Shown here piece after piece: positions 1-7,777 of a stretch of 54,295 bases of DNA; within the stretch, counting starts at the first letter, position 1; each line of letters begins with the position of its first letter. Under the pieces are notes generated by a model. It made no database searches. It was given only the letters and a program-made list of their open reading frames with translations, and had not been told where the DNA came from. This DNA comes from Dehalococcoidia bacterium (lineage in GTDB: Bacteria > Chloroflexota > Dehalococcoidia > UBA2979), in NCBI GenBank assembly GCA_020845735.1, contig JADLFF010000035.1:1-54295 (forward strand). Reading direction: 5' to 3'. The position numbers and the translations under genes were made by a program.

Positions 1-111
1 CGCAGCCGGCGAGTACGGCTCGCGGTCGACGTCGAGAACGACGGGGTCGTCGTCTCGCTCAGCCACATCCCCGGTCGCCACGCCGCATGGGCGCAGCCCG
101 CGACCGTGTAA
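1..111 (+). CDS. C-terminal fragment of an unidentified protein
   Basis: The first frame is open from the window edge to a TAA at 109-111, giving 36 residues that end in HAAWAQPATV. The fragment alternates hydrophobic and charged residues (VRLAVDVENDGVVVSL), as in a beta-rich C-terminal domain. A strong hairpin begins about 40 nt after the stop, supporting a real gene end. The sequence is too short to assign a family; it does not look like the C-terminus of GAPDH, which often precedes pgk. No start is visible because the gene is cut by the window. Confidence 0.5.
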   Translation, partial: RSRRVRLAVDVENDGVVVSLSHIPGRHAAWAQPATV

Positions 112-151
112 CGCCGTTCGGCGCCCCGCCCCTCGGCGGTTGCCGTACGTT

Positions 152-188
152 GAGCCACGCACCGGGAGCTGCACCCGGTGCGTGGCTC
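152..188 (+). terminator. Perfect 15-bp hairpin after the first gene
   Basis: GAGCCACGCACCGGG (152-166) and its exact reverse complement (174-188) flank a 7-nt loop. There is no T-run after it, so it is either a factor-dependent terminator or an mRNA 3'-end stabiliser. It sits 40 nt after the stop of the upstream gene and well before pgk. Confidence 0.6.
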
Positions 189-424
189 GAGTGTGTCGTG
201 TCGCTCGCTGCCCTCGTTTCTTTCGTTCACCTCTCGGATGGCTCACGGGCCGGCGTGCTGTTCATCACGTTGCCCATACGTTGCCCATGGCTCGGCCATG
301 ACCTGGTCGCGCTCCGAGTCGTGGCGCACGTCCTCGGCGTTCCCGGCCGTCTCGTTCATATGTTTTCCATTTCTCTATTTGCGCCTCCATCTGTACTCTC
401 ACTGGCGTTTGGAGGGGGGCCGAG
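189..424. other. Upstream region of pgk, no gene seen
   Basis: With the hairpin before it, this makes a 313-nt non-coding stretch. It holds a tandem 11-bp repeat (ACGTTGCCCAT, 267-277 and 278-288) and an AT-richer patch at about 355-385 (CATATGTTTTCC, TCTCTATTTG) that could carry the pgk promoter, although no good -35/-10 pair is evident. Short open frames cross it in several phases, but they are Arg/Pro/Ser-rich and have no ribosome site, so I do not call a gene. Confidence 0.4.
267..288. repeat. Tandem 11-bp repeat upstream of pgk
   Basis: Two adjacent exact copies of ACGTTGCCCAT. A spacing of 11 bp is about one helical turn, so the copies would face the same side of the DNA. A regulator site is possible but unproven. 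Confidence 0.5.
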
Positions 425-1612
425 GTGCGGAAGCAGACGATTCGAGACATCGATGTCGCGGGCAAGCGTGTCCTGCTGCGCGTCGACTACAACGTGCAGG
501 TCGACGAGGCGGGCGTCCGGGACGACTACCGTCTCCGCGAATCCCTCCCGACGATCAACGCGCTGCGGGAGGCCGGAGCGCGCATCGCGATCATCTCCCA
601 CCGCGGGCGCCCCCAGGGCCGCCCCGAACCCGCGTTCAGCAACGCACCCGTGGCCGCGCACCTCGGGAGCCTGCTGGGCACCTCGGTGGCGTGCGCGACC
701 GAGTGCGTGGGCCCGGAGGCCGAGGCCGCGGTGAACGCGCTCAAGCCCGGCGAGGTCGTGGTCCTCGAGAACGTGCGCTTCCACGCCGAGGAGGAGAAGA
801 ACGACCCGGCGTTCGCCGCCGCGCTCGCCCAGCTCGGTGACATCTACGTCGATGACGCGTTCGGCACCGCGCACCGCGCGCACGCCTCGATCGTGGGGAT
901 CCCGGCGCATCTCCCGGCGGTGGCCGGACTGCTCATGGAGCGCGAGGTCCACTACCTCGGCTCTGTCGCCGACTCGCCTGAGCGGCCGTTCGCGCTGGTC
1001 CTCGGTGGGGCGAAGATGAGCGACAAGCTGCTCATCCTCGAGCACCTGCTCGACCGGACCGACGTGATCTGCGTCGGCGGTGCGATGGCGAACACGTTCC
1101 TCATGGCGCAGGGCATCCGCGTCGAGGACTCACTCGTCGAGCGCGACCGAGTCGACACGGCGCGCGAGATCCTCGACAGGGTGTCGCGGCGTCCCGGCTT
1201 CAACCTCGTCCTGCCCACCGACGTGGTCGCGGCGTTCGGCGCCGGCGCCAGCAGCCAGGTGGTGACCGTCCCGGTCGACCGCGTGCCCTCGGGCTGGCGC
1301 ATCCTCGATATCGGCCCCGCCACCGTCGAGGCCTTCTCCGAGGCCCTGCGCCCGGTGAAGACGGCCGTCTGGAACGGACCGATGGGCCTCTTCGAGCAGG
1401 CACGCTTCGCCCTCGGCTCCCTGGCGATGGCGCGCGTGTTCGCGCTCCTCAACGCGACGACGATCGTCGGCGGTGGCGAGACGGCCGCCGTGGTCGCGCA
1501 GGCGGGCGTCGCGGCGCACATCACCCACATCTCGACGGGAGGCGGCGCGTCCCTCGAGATGCTCGAGGGGAAGACCCTCCCCGGCGTCGCGGCCCTCCTC
1601 GACGCGAAGTGA
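425..1612 (+). CDS. pgk: Phosphoglycerate kinase
   Basis: Cytoplasmic glycolytic/gluconeogenic enzyme converting 1,3-bisphosphoglycerate and ADP to 3-phosphoglycerate and ATP. The 395-residue product has the usual family length. Visible family motifs are RVDYNVQVD (N-terminal substrate loop), SHRGRP, LENVRFHAEEEKNDP, DDAFGTAHRAHAS, LGGAKMSDK, WNGPMGLFE, GGGET and the nucleotide-site loop STGGGASLEML followed by LPGVAAL. The GTG start is chosen because a GGAGGGGGG ribosome site lies 7-8 nt upstream and the protein then starts MRKQTIRDIDVAGKRVLLRVDYN, as in the family. Phosphoglycerate mutase follows 32 nt later, so the two consecutive glycolytic steps are adjacent. No gap gene is seen upstream. 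Confidence 0.97.
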   Translation: MRKQTIRDIDVAGKRVLLRVDYNVQVDEAGVRDDYRLRESLPTINALREAGARIAIISHRGRPQGRPEPAFSNAPVAAHLGSLLGTSVACATECVGPEAEAAVNALKPGEVVVLENVRFHAEEEKNDPAFAAALAQLGDIYVDDAFGTAHRAHASIVGIPAHLPAVAGLLMEREVHYLGSVADSPERPFALVLGGAKMSDKLLILEHLLDRTDVICVGGAMANTFLMAQGIRVEDSLVERDRVDTAREILDRVSRRPGFNLVLPTDVVAAFGAGASSQVVTVPVDRVPSGWRILDIGPATVEAFSEALRPVKTAVWNGPMGLFEQARFALGSLAMARVFALLNATTIVGGGETAAVVAQAGVAAHITHISTGGGASLEMLEGKTLPGVAALLDAK

Positions 1613-1632
1613 CCGGCGAGGGGCCGAACCGC

Positions 1633-1638
1633 TAGCAT
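1633..1638 (+). promoter_or_regulatory. Possible leaderless -10 element before apgM
   Basis: TAGCAT lies 6 nt before the ATG of apgM. If used, transcription would start at or next to the A of the ATG. Similar placements occur before four other genes in the window. No clear -35 was found, and apgM could equally be read through from pgk. Confidence 0.3.
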
Positions 1639-1644
1639 CGAGGC

Positions 1645-2844
1645 ATGGACCTCGACCTCATTCGCCGCCTTTCCATCCCTGCCGAGACCAAGGTCGTGCT
1701 CTGCGTACTCGACGGGCTCGGTGGGCTCGCCGGGCCGCGCGGGCGCACCGAGCTGGAATCGGCCAACATCCGTCACCTCGACCGCCTCGCGAGAGAGGGC
1801 GCGGTGGGCCTCACGATCCCGGTCGCGCCGGGCGTGACCCCCGGCTCAGGTCCCGGCCACATGGCGCTCTTCGGCCTCGACCCCCTGGTCTACGACGTTG
1901 GCCGCGGGGTCCTGGAGGCGACGGGCATCGACTTCCCCCTCGGGCCGCACGACCTGGCAGCGAGGGCGAACTTCTGCACGGTCGATGGCGACGGCCTCAT
2001 CACCGACCGCCGCGCAGGCCGCGTGGCTACCGAGATCACGGCGGAGATCTGCGCGCAGCTCCGCGAGATCAAGCTCCCCGGCGTCGAGGTGTTCGTCGAG
2101 CCCGTGCGCGAGCACCGCTTCGTGCTCGTCCTTCGCGGCGAGGGGCTCGCCGAGGAGCTGAGCGAGACCGACCCCCAGCGCGAAGGTGTGACCGTTCCGC
2201 CGGTCGAGGCACTGGCGCCCTCGGCGCAGCGGACGGCCGACCTCGCGAACCAGTTCGTCGCCGAGGCGCGCAAGCTGATCGGCGGTCGCGCGCAGGCGAA
2301 CCACCTCACCCTCCGAGGTTGGGCGCACCGTCCCGATCTGCCACAGCTCCCCGAGCTCTGGAAGCTGCGCGCCGCGGCCTGTGCGATCTACCCCATGTAC
2401 CGAGGCCTCGCGCGCCTCGTGGGGATGGACACCCTCGATGCGGGCACGAACCTCGAGAGCCAGTTCGCGGCGCTCAAGCAGCACTGGAACGACTACGACT
2501 TCTTCTTCGTGCACTACAAGTACACGGACAGCGCGGGCGAGGACGGCGACTTCGACCGGAAGGTGCGCGCCATCGAGGACTTCGACGCGTGTCTCCCGGC
2601 GCTGCTCGACCTCCGGCCGGACGTGCTCCTCGTGGGCGGTGACCACTCGACGCCAGCCGTGCTCGCCTCGCACTCCTGGCACCCCGTGCCCGTGCTGATG
2701 TCGGGGCGCACCGTGCGCGCCGACGCGCAACACCGCTTCAACGAGACGGAATGTGCCGAGGGTGGCCTCGGCATCTTCCCCGCGAAGGAGCTGCTGCCGC
2801 AGGCCTTCGCGCACGCCGGTCGCCTCACGAAGTACGGCGCCTAG
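1645..2844 (+). CDS. apgM: Cofactor-independent phosphoglycerate mutase, archaeal type (ApgM)
   Basis: Interconverts 3- and 2-phosphoglycerate. The 399 residues fit the archaeal-type family of the alkaline phosphatase superfamily rather than the roughly 510-residue bacterial GpmI. Metal and catalytic motifs are visible: VVLCVLDGLGG near residue 20, GVTPGSGPGHMALFGLDP with the nucleophilic Ser around residues 69-80, FFFVHYKYTDSAGEDGDF in the middle, and the late metal site VGGDHSTPAV. ApgM is known mainly from archaea but also from some bacteria, including Chloroflexota. It follows pgk by 32 nt. There is no ribosome site near the ATG, consistent with a leaderless start or coupling. A strong hairpin lies 25 nt after the stop. 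Confidence 0.93.
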   Translation: MDLDLIRRLSIPAETKVVLCVLDGLGGLAGPRGRTELESANIRHLDRLAREGAVGLTIPVAPGVTPGSGPGHMALFGLDPLVYDVGRGVLEATGIDFPLGPHDLAARANFCTVDGDGLITDRRAGRVATEITAEICAQLREIKLPGVEVFVEPVREHRFVLVLRGEGLAEELSETDPQREGVTVPPVEALAPSAQRTADLANQFVAEARKLIGGRAQANHLTLRGWAHRPDLPQLPELWKLRAAACAIYPMYRGLARLVGMDTLDAGTNLESQFAALKQHWNDYDFFFVHYKYTDSAGEDGDFDRKVRAIEDFDACLPALLDLRPDVLLVGGDHSTPAVLASHSWHPVPVLMSGRTVRADAQHRFNETECAEGGLGIFPAKELLPQAFAHAGRLTKYGA

Positions 2845-2868
2845 CGCGCACCTCAGTACACGCTGCGC

Positions 2869-2909
2869 GTCGCTCGGGGGGTGCCGAGGCCCAACGCGCC
2901 CCGAGCGAC
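2869..2909 (+). terminator. 11-bp hairpin after apgM
   Basis: GTCGCTCGGGG (2869-2879) pairs exactly with CCCCGAGCGAC (2899-2909) across a 19-nt loop, 25 nt after the apgM stop. No T-run follows, so it is not a textbook intrinsic terminator. Confidence 0.5.
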
Positions 2910-3057
2910 CGTCATACGGCCACTCGCGAGCGCGCCGCCGCCGTACCGCCGGTGCATCGCCACTCCCTCGCCACCCCTCGAGGGTGCGTGCGGCGCCGTC
3001 GGTCGCACCATCACGTGTACGATGTAACGATGACGGCGCCTGCGGGGGAGGTGGACG

Positions 3058-3921
3058 ATGGCAACCGAACCCGGCTCCTCGCCGCCCGCCGCACCCCTCG
3101 AGGGGGTGCCCGCACCGCGAGCACGGCTCGCTCGCAGTCGTGCGGACCGGTGGGTGGCCGGCGTCGCCGGTGGCATCGCCTCCTACCTCGATGTCGATTC
3201 GACGCTGATCCGCCTCGCGTTTGTGGTGCTCACCGTCGTGACCGGTGGCGCCGCGATCGTCTTCTACATCGTGGCGGCGGCGGTCATGCCTGACGACGCG
3301 ACGGCCAGCGGTGTGAGCCCTCGTCGCGGGGCAGGCACGGGCGGCGTGGTCTTCGGGTTGCTGCTGGTCGCGATCGGAGCGATCTGGCTGCTCGGAGCCC
3401 TGGATGTGCGACTGCCGCGCTGGGACGTGCTGCTGTCGGTCGCGCTGGTGGCGACGGGTGTCGGGCTGATCATCGCCGCGGGACGTGCGGGCTCGGGGGC
3501 GCTGGTGGCGCTCGGCCTGTTGCTGACGGTGGTGCTCTCCGGGCTGGCGGCGGTGCGGCTGCCGGTGGACAACGCGTTCGGCGACCAGCGAGCGCAGCCC
3601 ACGTCGTCGTCGACGCTCAGGCGCGAGTACAGCCATGCGTTTGGCTCGTTCACCCTCGACCTGACGAACCTGGAGATCCCGGAGGGGACCACCCGCATCC
3701 GAGTGGCCACGGCATTCGGTGACAGCCGCGTGCGGCTGCCTGCTCGGATCCCGGTGCGCGTCCAGACCAACACGGTGTTCGGGGAGTCGCGCGTCCTCGG
3801 CGAGTCGTTCTCGGGCATCGGGACGAATCGCGAGAAGGAGACCACGGACTTCGCGGGCTCCACGCGCCGGCTCGAGATCGAGCTGAACACCGCCTTCGGC
3901 TCTGCCGAGGTGACGCGCTGA
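3058..3921 (+). CDS. PspC-domain membrane protein with LiaF-like C-terminal domain
   Basis: Predicted envelope-stress membrane protein of 287 residues. Residues about 20-75 match a PspC domain (SRADRWVAGVAGGIASYLDVDSTL, then a hydrophobic helix ending VAAAVMP). Further transmembrane segments follow at about 95-115, 120-138 and 145-165. The C-terminal 100 residues are a beta-rich repeat domain with AFGS/AFGD/VFGE turns, like the cell-wall-stress domain of LiaF. Proteins of this build regulate or sense membrane damage in Gram-positive bacteria; the exact role here is inferred. GGGGGAGG lies 6 nt before the ATG. The next small membrane protein follows by 34 nt and probably shares the transcript. 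Confidence 0.85.
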   Translation: MATEPGSSPPAAPLEGVPAPRARLARSRADRWVAGVAGGIASYLDVDSTLIRLAFVVLTVVTGGAAIVFYIVAAAVMPDDATASGVSPRRGAGTGGVVFGLLLVAIGAIWLLGALDVRLPRWDVLLSVALVATGVGLIIAAGRAGSGALVALGLLLTVVLSGLAAVRLPVDNAFGDQRAQPTSSSTLRREYSHAFGSFTLDLTNLEIPEGTTRIRVATAFGDSRVRLPARIPVRVQTNTVFGESRVLGESFSGIGTNREKETTDFAGSTRRLEIELNTAFGSAEVTR

Positions 3922-3955
3922 TCCTCGCCCGGCTCGCAATCGAGGGAGGTCTCTC

Positions 3956-4183
3956 GTGACGACTCCACCAGTACTGCCGGACGAGGTGGCTTCCGCTCCG
4001 CGGCGGCGCTACGACCTCGGCGCGGGCACGGCAGGCCTGGTGTTCATCGCGGCGGGGGCGGCGTTTCTGCTCGACCGCCTCGAGGCGATCCAGCTCCGCG
4101 AGGGGGCGGTGCTGCCCGCGGTCGTGGTCGGCCTCGGCCTGGCGCTCGTAATGAGCTCGATTCAGCGCCACCGAGGGGAATAG
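3956..4183 (+). CDS. Small LiaF/LiaI-like transmembrane protein
   Basis: 75 residues. After a short polar N-terminus there is a hydrophobic stretch (AGLVFIAAGAAFLLDRLEAI) and a second one (GAVLPAVVVGLGLALVMSS), so two membrane helices. The pattern 'LGAGTAGLVFIAAGAAFLLDRL' is like the N-terminal membrane pair of LiaF and DUF5668 proteins. The GTG start has GGGAGG 6 nt upstream. Its place directly after the PspC/LiaF-like gene suggests that the two form one envelope-response unit. Confidence 0.75.
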   Translation: MTTPPVLPDEVASAPRRRYDLGAGTAGLVFIAAGAAFLLDRLEAIQLREGAVLPAVVVGLGLALVMSSIQRHRGE

Positions 4184-4227
4184 GTTCCTGGCGCCGGCAC
4201 TTCTGGCGCGACCTCCGAGGTCTGACC

Positions 4228-4233
4228 TATACT
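4228..4233 (+). promoter_or_regulatory. -10 element of tRNA-Gly(GCC)
   Basis: TATACT (five of six bases of TATAAT) lies 10 nt upstream of the tRNA 5' end. No convincing -35 is seen at the right distance. Confidence 0.5.
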
Positions 4234-4243
4234 CGCTCGCGTC

Positions 4244-4319
4244 GCGGAAGTAGCTCAGTTGGCAGAGCGTCTCCTTGCCAAGGAGAAGGTCGCGAGTTCG
4301 AGTCTCGTCTTCCGCTCCA
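4244..4319 (+). tRNA. tRNA-Gly (anticodon GCC)
   Basis: A full cloverleaf can be folded by eye: acceptor GCGGAAG with CTTCCGC, D stem GCTC/GAGC, anticodon stem TCTCC/GGAGA with loop TTGCCAA (anticodon GCC), and a T arm with TTCGAGT. Discriminator T is at 4316 and an encoded CCA at 4317-4319. It reads GGC and GGU glycine codons. Confidence 0.97.
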
Positions 4320-4480
4320 CGACTCCCACAAGGCCTGTTCGGCGCACGCGGCCGCTGCGCCTCGCTGCCGAGTGCTGTCGCAGCCGACTCGCCCAACCCC
4401 TCGTCAGGTGCTTCTCCCCGAACGACGTGCCCCGGGTGGCAGGTGCCTCGGTCTTCGCCGTAGCATGCGAGTGCGCTCGA

Positions 4481-4566
4481 GCCGAAGTGGCGGAATGGCA
4501 GACGCGGCGGTCTCAAAAACCGCTGAGGGCAACCTCGTGTGGGTTCGAATCCCACCTTCGGTACCA
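4481..4566 (+). tRNA. tRNA-Leu (anticodon CAA)
   Basis: Class II tRNA with a long variable arm. Acceptor GCCGAAG pairs with CTTCGGT (G-U closing pair). Anticodon stem GCGGT/ACCGC holds loop CTCAAAA, giving anticodon CAA for UUG. The T loop is GTTCGAATC. Discriminator A is at 4563 and CCA at 4564-4566. A TAGCAT hexamer at 4461-4466, 14 nt upstream, may be its -10. Confidence 0.96.
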
Positions 4567-4587
4567 GTACTGGTCTGAGTCCCGTGT

Positions 4588-5418
4588 TTACGCGTAGTCC
4601 TGCTGCTCGAAGAGGCGCCATGCGGCGACCAGCGGCAGCACCGTCCATGCCGCTAGTTGCGCGAGCAGAATCGTGCGGGTGGTGGGGACACCCAGCTCGT
4701 TGACGAGGTAGGCGCCCATCGGGCCGAGGATGCGGAGGTCGGGCTGCAGCTCGATCACCGCGAGGATGCGTACGCCCTCGACCGGGTTGGCCAGCACCGC
4801 CAGCAGCAACGCCTGTCCCGAGGTGGAGAACGTGAGGGCGAGCGCGATCGCCGCGAGGTCGTAGAACAGCACCAGCACGAACCACGTCACCATGCCCAGC
4901 GCTAGGGCCTTCATCCGCGCATCGCTCACGACCGACAGCAGCAGGCCCACCGCCAGCATCGTCATCGTCAGTCCCGCCGAGAGCAGGCCGAACAGCAGGT
5001 ATTGCACGATGCCCGTGATGGGGTGCAGGAGGGCAATCGCCAGTCCCGCGACGCCGAATCCGAGGCCCACCGCGGCCCACACCGCGAGCGTGAGTCCCAC
5101 GTACTTGCCGATGAGCAACTCCAGCGGCGAGACCGGCTGTGCCAGCATCGTCGCCAGCGTCCCGCGCTCGCGCTCGCCGACCACGGCGCTCGATCCCAGC
5201 ACGAGGCACAGCAGTGGCACGAGCAAGAGGCAGAGGTTCACAAGGCCTGCGGTTGTGCGCGAGAACCCGCCCTGCGCGTCACTCGCGGACCCGGTGAGCG
5301 AGAGGCCCAGGGCGAGCAGCGTGAAGGTCAGGGCGAAGCCGGCGAGCCAGCGGCTCCGCGAGGCGTCGCGGAGCTCCTTCTGGACCAGCGTCCAGACCAC
5401 GGCCGCGGACTCACTCAC
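4588..5418 (-). CDS. nosY: NosY-like ABC transporter permease
   Basis: Membrane subunit of the NosFY ABC transporter, which with NosD helps build the copper-sulfur CuZ site of nitrous oxide reductase. The 276-residue protein begins with a cytoplasmic helix (VWTLVQKELRDASRSRWL) and then has about six hydrophobic segments, the ABC-2 permease plan of NosY. RERGTLATMLAQPVSPLELLIGKYVG is the typical loop of this family. The GTG start at 5418 overlaps the nosF stop by 4 nt (GTGA); the open frame runs further upstream, but that part lies inside nosF and is Arg/Gly-rich. It is the last gene of the nos operon. Confidence 0.88.
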   Translation of the reverse strand: MSESAAVVWTLVQKELRDASRSRWLAGFALTFTLLALGLSLTGSASDAQGGFSRTTAGLVNLCLLLVPLLCLVLGSSAVVGERERGTLATMLAQPVSPLELLIGKYVGLTLAVWAAVGLGFGVAGLAIALLHPITGIVQYLLFGLLSAGLTMTMLAVGLLLSVVSDARMKALALGMVTWFVLVLFYDLAAIALALTFSTSGQALLLAVLANPVEGVRILAVIELQPDLRILGPMGAYLVNELGVPTTRTILLAQLAAWTVLPLVAAWRLFEQQDYA

Positions 5419-6320
5419 GAGGTGGCCGCTGCCGCTTCTGGCTGGGTGGCATCGGGGGTGCCTTCTTCGACTCGGATGTCCGCGATCGAGATGCCGGCCT
5501 CGACGACCGCCTCCACCACGCGCGCCTTCCTCGAAGCGGCGCACGTGACGACCAGCCAGTCGCCGGATCGCGCGACCGGGCTCTCCGGGAAGTGCCGTTC
5601 GAGCAGTGCGACGGCGTCCGCACTCCGTCCGTTGAGTCGCAGGAAGAGCCGGGAGGTGGCGTGCGCGATGAGATCGGCCTCGGACGCCGGGCCCAGCGAG
5701 GTCACGCGCCCCTCGCGCAGAGTGAGTACGCGGTCCGCGATGTACGGCACATCCTCGAGCCAGTGCGTCGAGAGCAGGACGGCGGTGCCGCGTTCGCGCT
5801 CATCCTGCACGAGCCGTCGCAGCTCGAGGCGTGCGGAGATGTCGAGGCCCGCGCCCGGCTCATCGAGCACGAGCAGAGGCGGCTCGGCCATCAGCGCCAG
5901 CGCGAGGGCGAGGCGCTGGCGCATGCCTCCGGAGAGCGCCGCGACCTCCTTCTCCGCGTGCTCGCCAAGGCCGATCGCCTCCACACCGGCGCGCGCGCGC
6001 TCATGCGGGACGCGTCGGAGGTCCGCGTAGAAGAGTGCCGTCTCGCGTACGGTCAGGTCCGGGTGGAAGGCCGGATTCTGGGGCAGGTAGCCGACGAGCT
6101 TGCGTGCCGCCTTGCCGTGTCGCTCGACCGCCACCCCGCCGATCTCGACCGTCCCGCTGTGCTGGATCAGCCCGAGCACGCACTTGATCAGCGTGCTCTT
6201 GCCCGCACCGTTCGGTCCGACTAGGGCAAGGACCTCCCCCGAGGCGAGCTCGAACGTCACGTCGTCGAGGGCGGCGCCGGTCCGGTAGCGCTTGCCAACG
6301 GACCGCGCGACCAGTGGCAT
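5415..6320 (-). CDS. nosF: NosF-like ABC transporter ATPase
   Basis: Cytoplasmic ATPase partner of NosY, 301 residues. Visible motifs are Walker A GPNGAGKST (about residues 37-45), the signature LSGGMRQRLALAL, Walker B LLVLDEPGAGLD and the switch histidine in STHWLED. The C-terminal 80 residues form an accessory domain found in copper-type ABC ATPases. The start at 6320 is the ATG of MPLVARSVGKRY, which overlaps the nosD stop by 1 nt (TGATG). NosF hydrolyses ATP to drive NosDFY-assisted CuZ maturation. Confidence 0.92.
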   Translation of the reverse strand: MPLVARSVGKRYRTGAALDDVTFELASGEVLALVGPNGAGKSTLIKCVLGLIQHSGTVEIGGVAVERHGKAARKLVGYLPQNPAFHPDLTVRETALFYADLRRVPHERARAGVEAIGLGEHAEKEVAALSGGMRQRLALALALMAEPPLLVLDEPGAGLDISARLELRRLVQDERERGTAVLLSTHWLEDVPYIADRVLTLREGRVTSLGPASEADLIAHATSRLFLRLNGRSADAVALLERHFPESPVARSGDWLVVTCAASRKARVVEAVVEAGISIADIRVEEGTPDATQPEAAAATS

Positions 6321-7777
6321 CACCACCGCGCGCCTCGCCGCCAGGTGGACCACCACAGCGCGAATGGCAGGGCAAGCAGCGCGGCGGCAATTCCCAGGCT
6401 CTGACTGCGGTGGTCGGGCGACAGGGCGCTCGAGGCGAGCGCGTCGCGCGCGCTCATGAGGGGGAACGGGTCGACGGCGCGAGGCGCCGGGCGGAACACC
6501 GGGAACCAGCTCGCGGCCAGCTCGAGGGCGGTGCGCGCCGGTGTGAACGAGTACGTCCGCACCCACGGTTCCTGCTTCGCGAGGTGGTCGAACGCGCCCT
6601 CGTAGCGGAAGGGGATGTCCCCGATGCCGTCGCCGTTCGCGTCGTACCCCTGGTAGTCATCCCAGTAGTTGCCCCGGTCCTCGAAGGACCACGCGTTCCG
6701 ATGCGACACGTCGCCGCCGGACAGGGTGACGTGCTCCAGGTTGCCGCGGAAGACGTTCTCGGTGAACGTCACCTGTGTCGTGCTGGCCAGCTCCAGGCCG
6801 ACATCGTTGCTTCCGATGACGTTGCCACGGAGCGTCACGGTCGCTCCCGGTGTGTGCGGTGCGCCCTCGAGGATGATCCCGATGCGGTTGTCGCGGACCA
6901 CGTTGTCGGTCATCGAGACGTCGTCGACGTCCTTGAACAGCAGTCCATAGCCCGAGGCGACCGAGCGGTTGCTCGCGAACTCATTGCCGCGGAAGGTGAT
7001 GTCTCGGGAGAACATAATGGCGGCCCCGGCGACGCTCTGCTCGAACGTGTTGTCCGCGAAGACGTTGTGGTCTGCGTACATGTAGTGGATACCGTACCGC
7101 GCATCCGTCACGCGATTGCCCTCGATGCGGTTCTGCGTCGAGAAGCCGACGAAGATGCCGTCCTTGCTTCCGTGGGTGACGTTGCCAGTCACGAGGTTCC
7201 GATCGGTGTGCCACAGCGAGAGCGCGTGTCCTCGGCGTTCCGGGCTCAGCCCCTCGATGCTCGAGATCTGGTTGCCGACGATGCGGTGGTCGTTGCTGTC
7301 CTCCAGCATCACGCCGTAGAGGCAGTCAACGATGCGGTTGTCCTCGATGGTGGCGCGGTCTGCGCGAACGCGGATGGCGGCCGGCTCATCGAGGACGTCC
7401 TGGGCGCTGCCCCGGATCTCGAATCCGCGAATGGTCGTCCCGGGCGCGCGCACGAGCACGACATCACCGGCGCGCCCACCATCGATGACCGGGCGGCCCT
7501 CGCCGATGAGCGTCACGGGCTTGTCGATGACGAGCTGCTCGCGGTACACACCCGCGCTCACGACGATGGTGTCGCCCGCCTGCGCGAGGCGGATCCGCTC
7601 CGTGATCGAGATGGTGGAGGCGGGCGGCGTGTCTGCCTCAGCCCGGCGTGTCGATGCCGGCACGACGGCTGCCGCGACCACCAGGAGCAGGCCGAGTCCG
7701 CCGAACGCCGCACGGCGGCCGAGCGAATCGGGGCGCGGGATGCGATTGGTAGAGCGGCGCACCTGGGCCCCGCTCAC
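6320..7777 (-). CDS. nosD: NosD, periplasmic copper-loading protein of nitrous oxide reductase
   Basis: 485 residues. An N-terminal hydrophobic segment (AAFGGLGLLLVVAAAVVPAS) acts as signal/anchor. A long right-handed beta-helix follows, with repeated 'N.I..N' turns such as IEDNRIVDC, IEGNRVTDARYGIHYMYADHNVFADN and GNYWDDYQGYDANGDGIGDIPF, the last being a hallmark of NosD. A second hydrophobic helix near the C-terminus (SLGIAAALLALPFALWW) probably anchors it. In studied systems NosD passes copper to NosZ, acting with NosF and NosY. Its start overlaps the stop of the preceding membrane-protein gene by 4 nt. Confidence 0.93.
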   Translation of the reverse strand: MSGAQVRRSTNRIPRPDSLGRRAAFGGLGLLLVVAAAVVPASTRRAEADTPPASTISITERIRLAQAGDTIVVSAGVYREQLVIDKPVTLIGEGRPVIDGGRAGDVVLVRAPGTTIRGFEIRGSAQDVLDEPAAIRVRADRATIEDNRIVDCLYGVMLEDSNDHRIVGNQISSIEGLSPERRGHALSLWHTDRNLVTGNVTHGSKDGIFVGFSTQNRIEGNRVTDARYGIHYMYADHNVFADNTFEQSVAGAAIMFSRDITFRGNEFASNRSVASGYGLLFKDVDDVSMTDNVVRDNRIGIILEGAPHTPGATVTLRGNVIGSNDVGLELASTTQVTFTENVFRGNLEHVTLSGGDVSHRNAWSFEDRGNYWDDYQGYDANGDGIGDIPFRYEGAFDHLAKQEPWVRTYSFTPARTALELAASWFPVFRPAPRAVDPFPLMSARDALASSALSPDHRSQSLGIAAALLALPFALWWSTWRRGARW

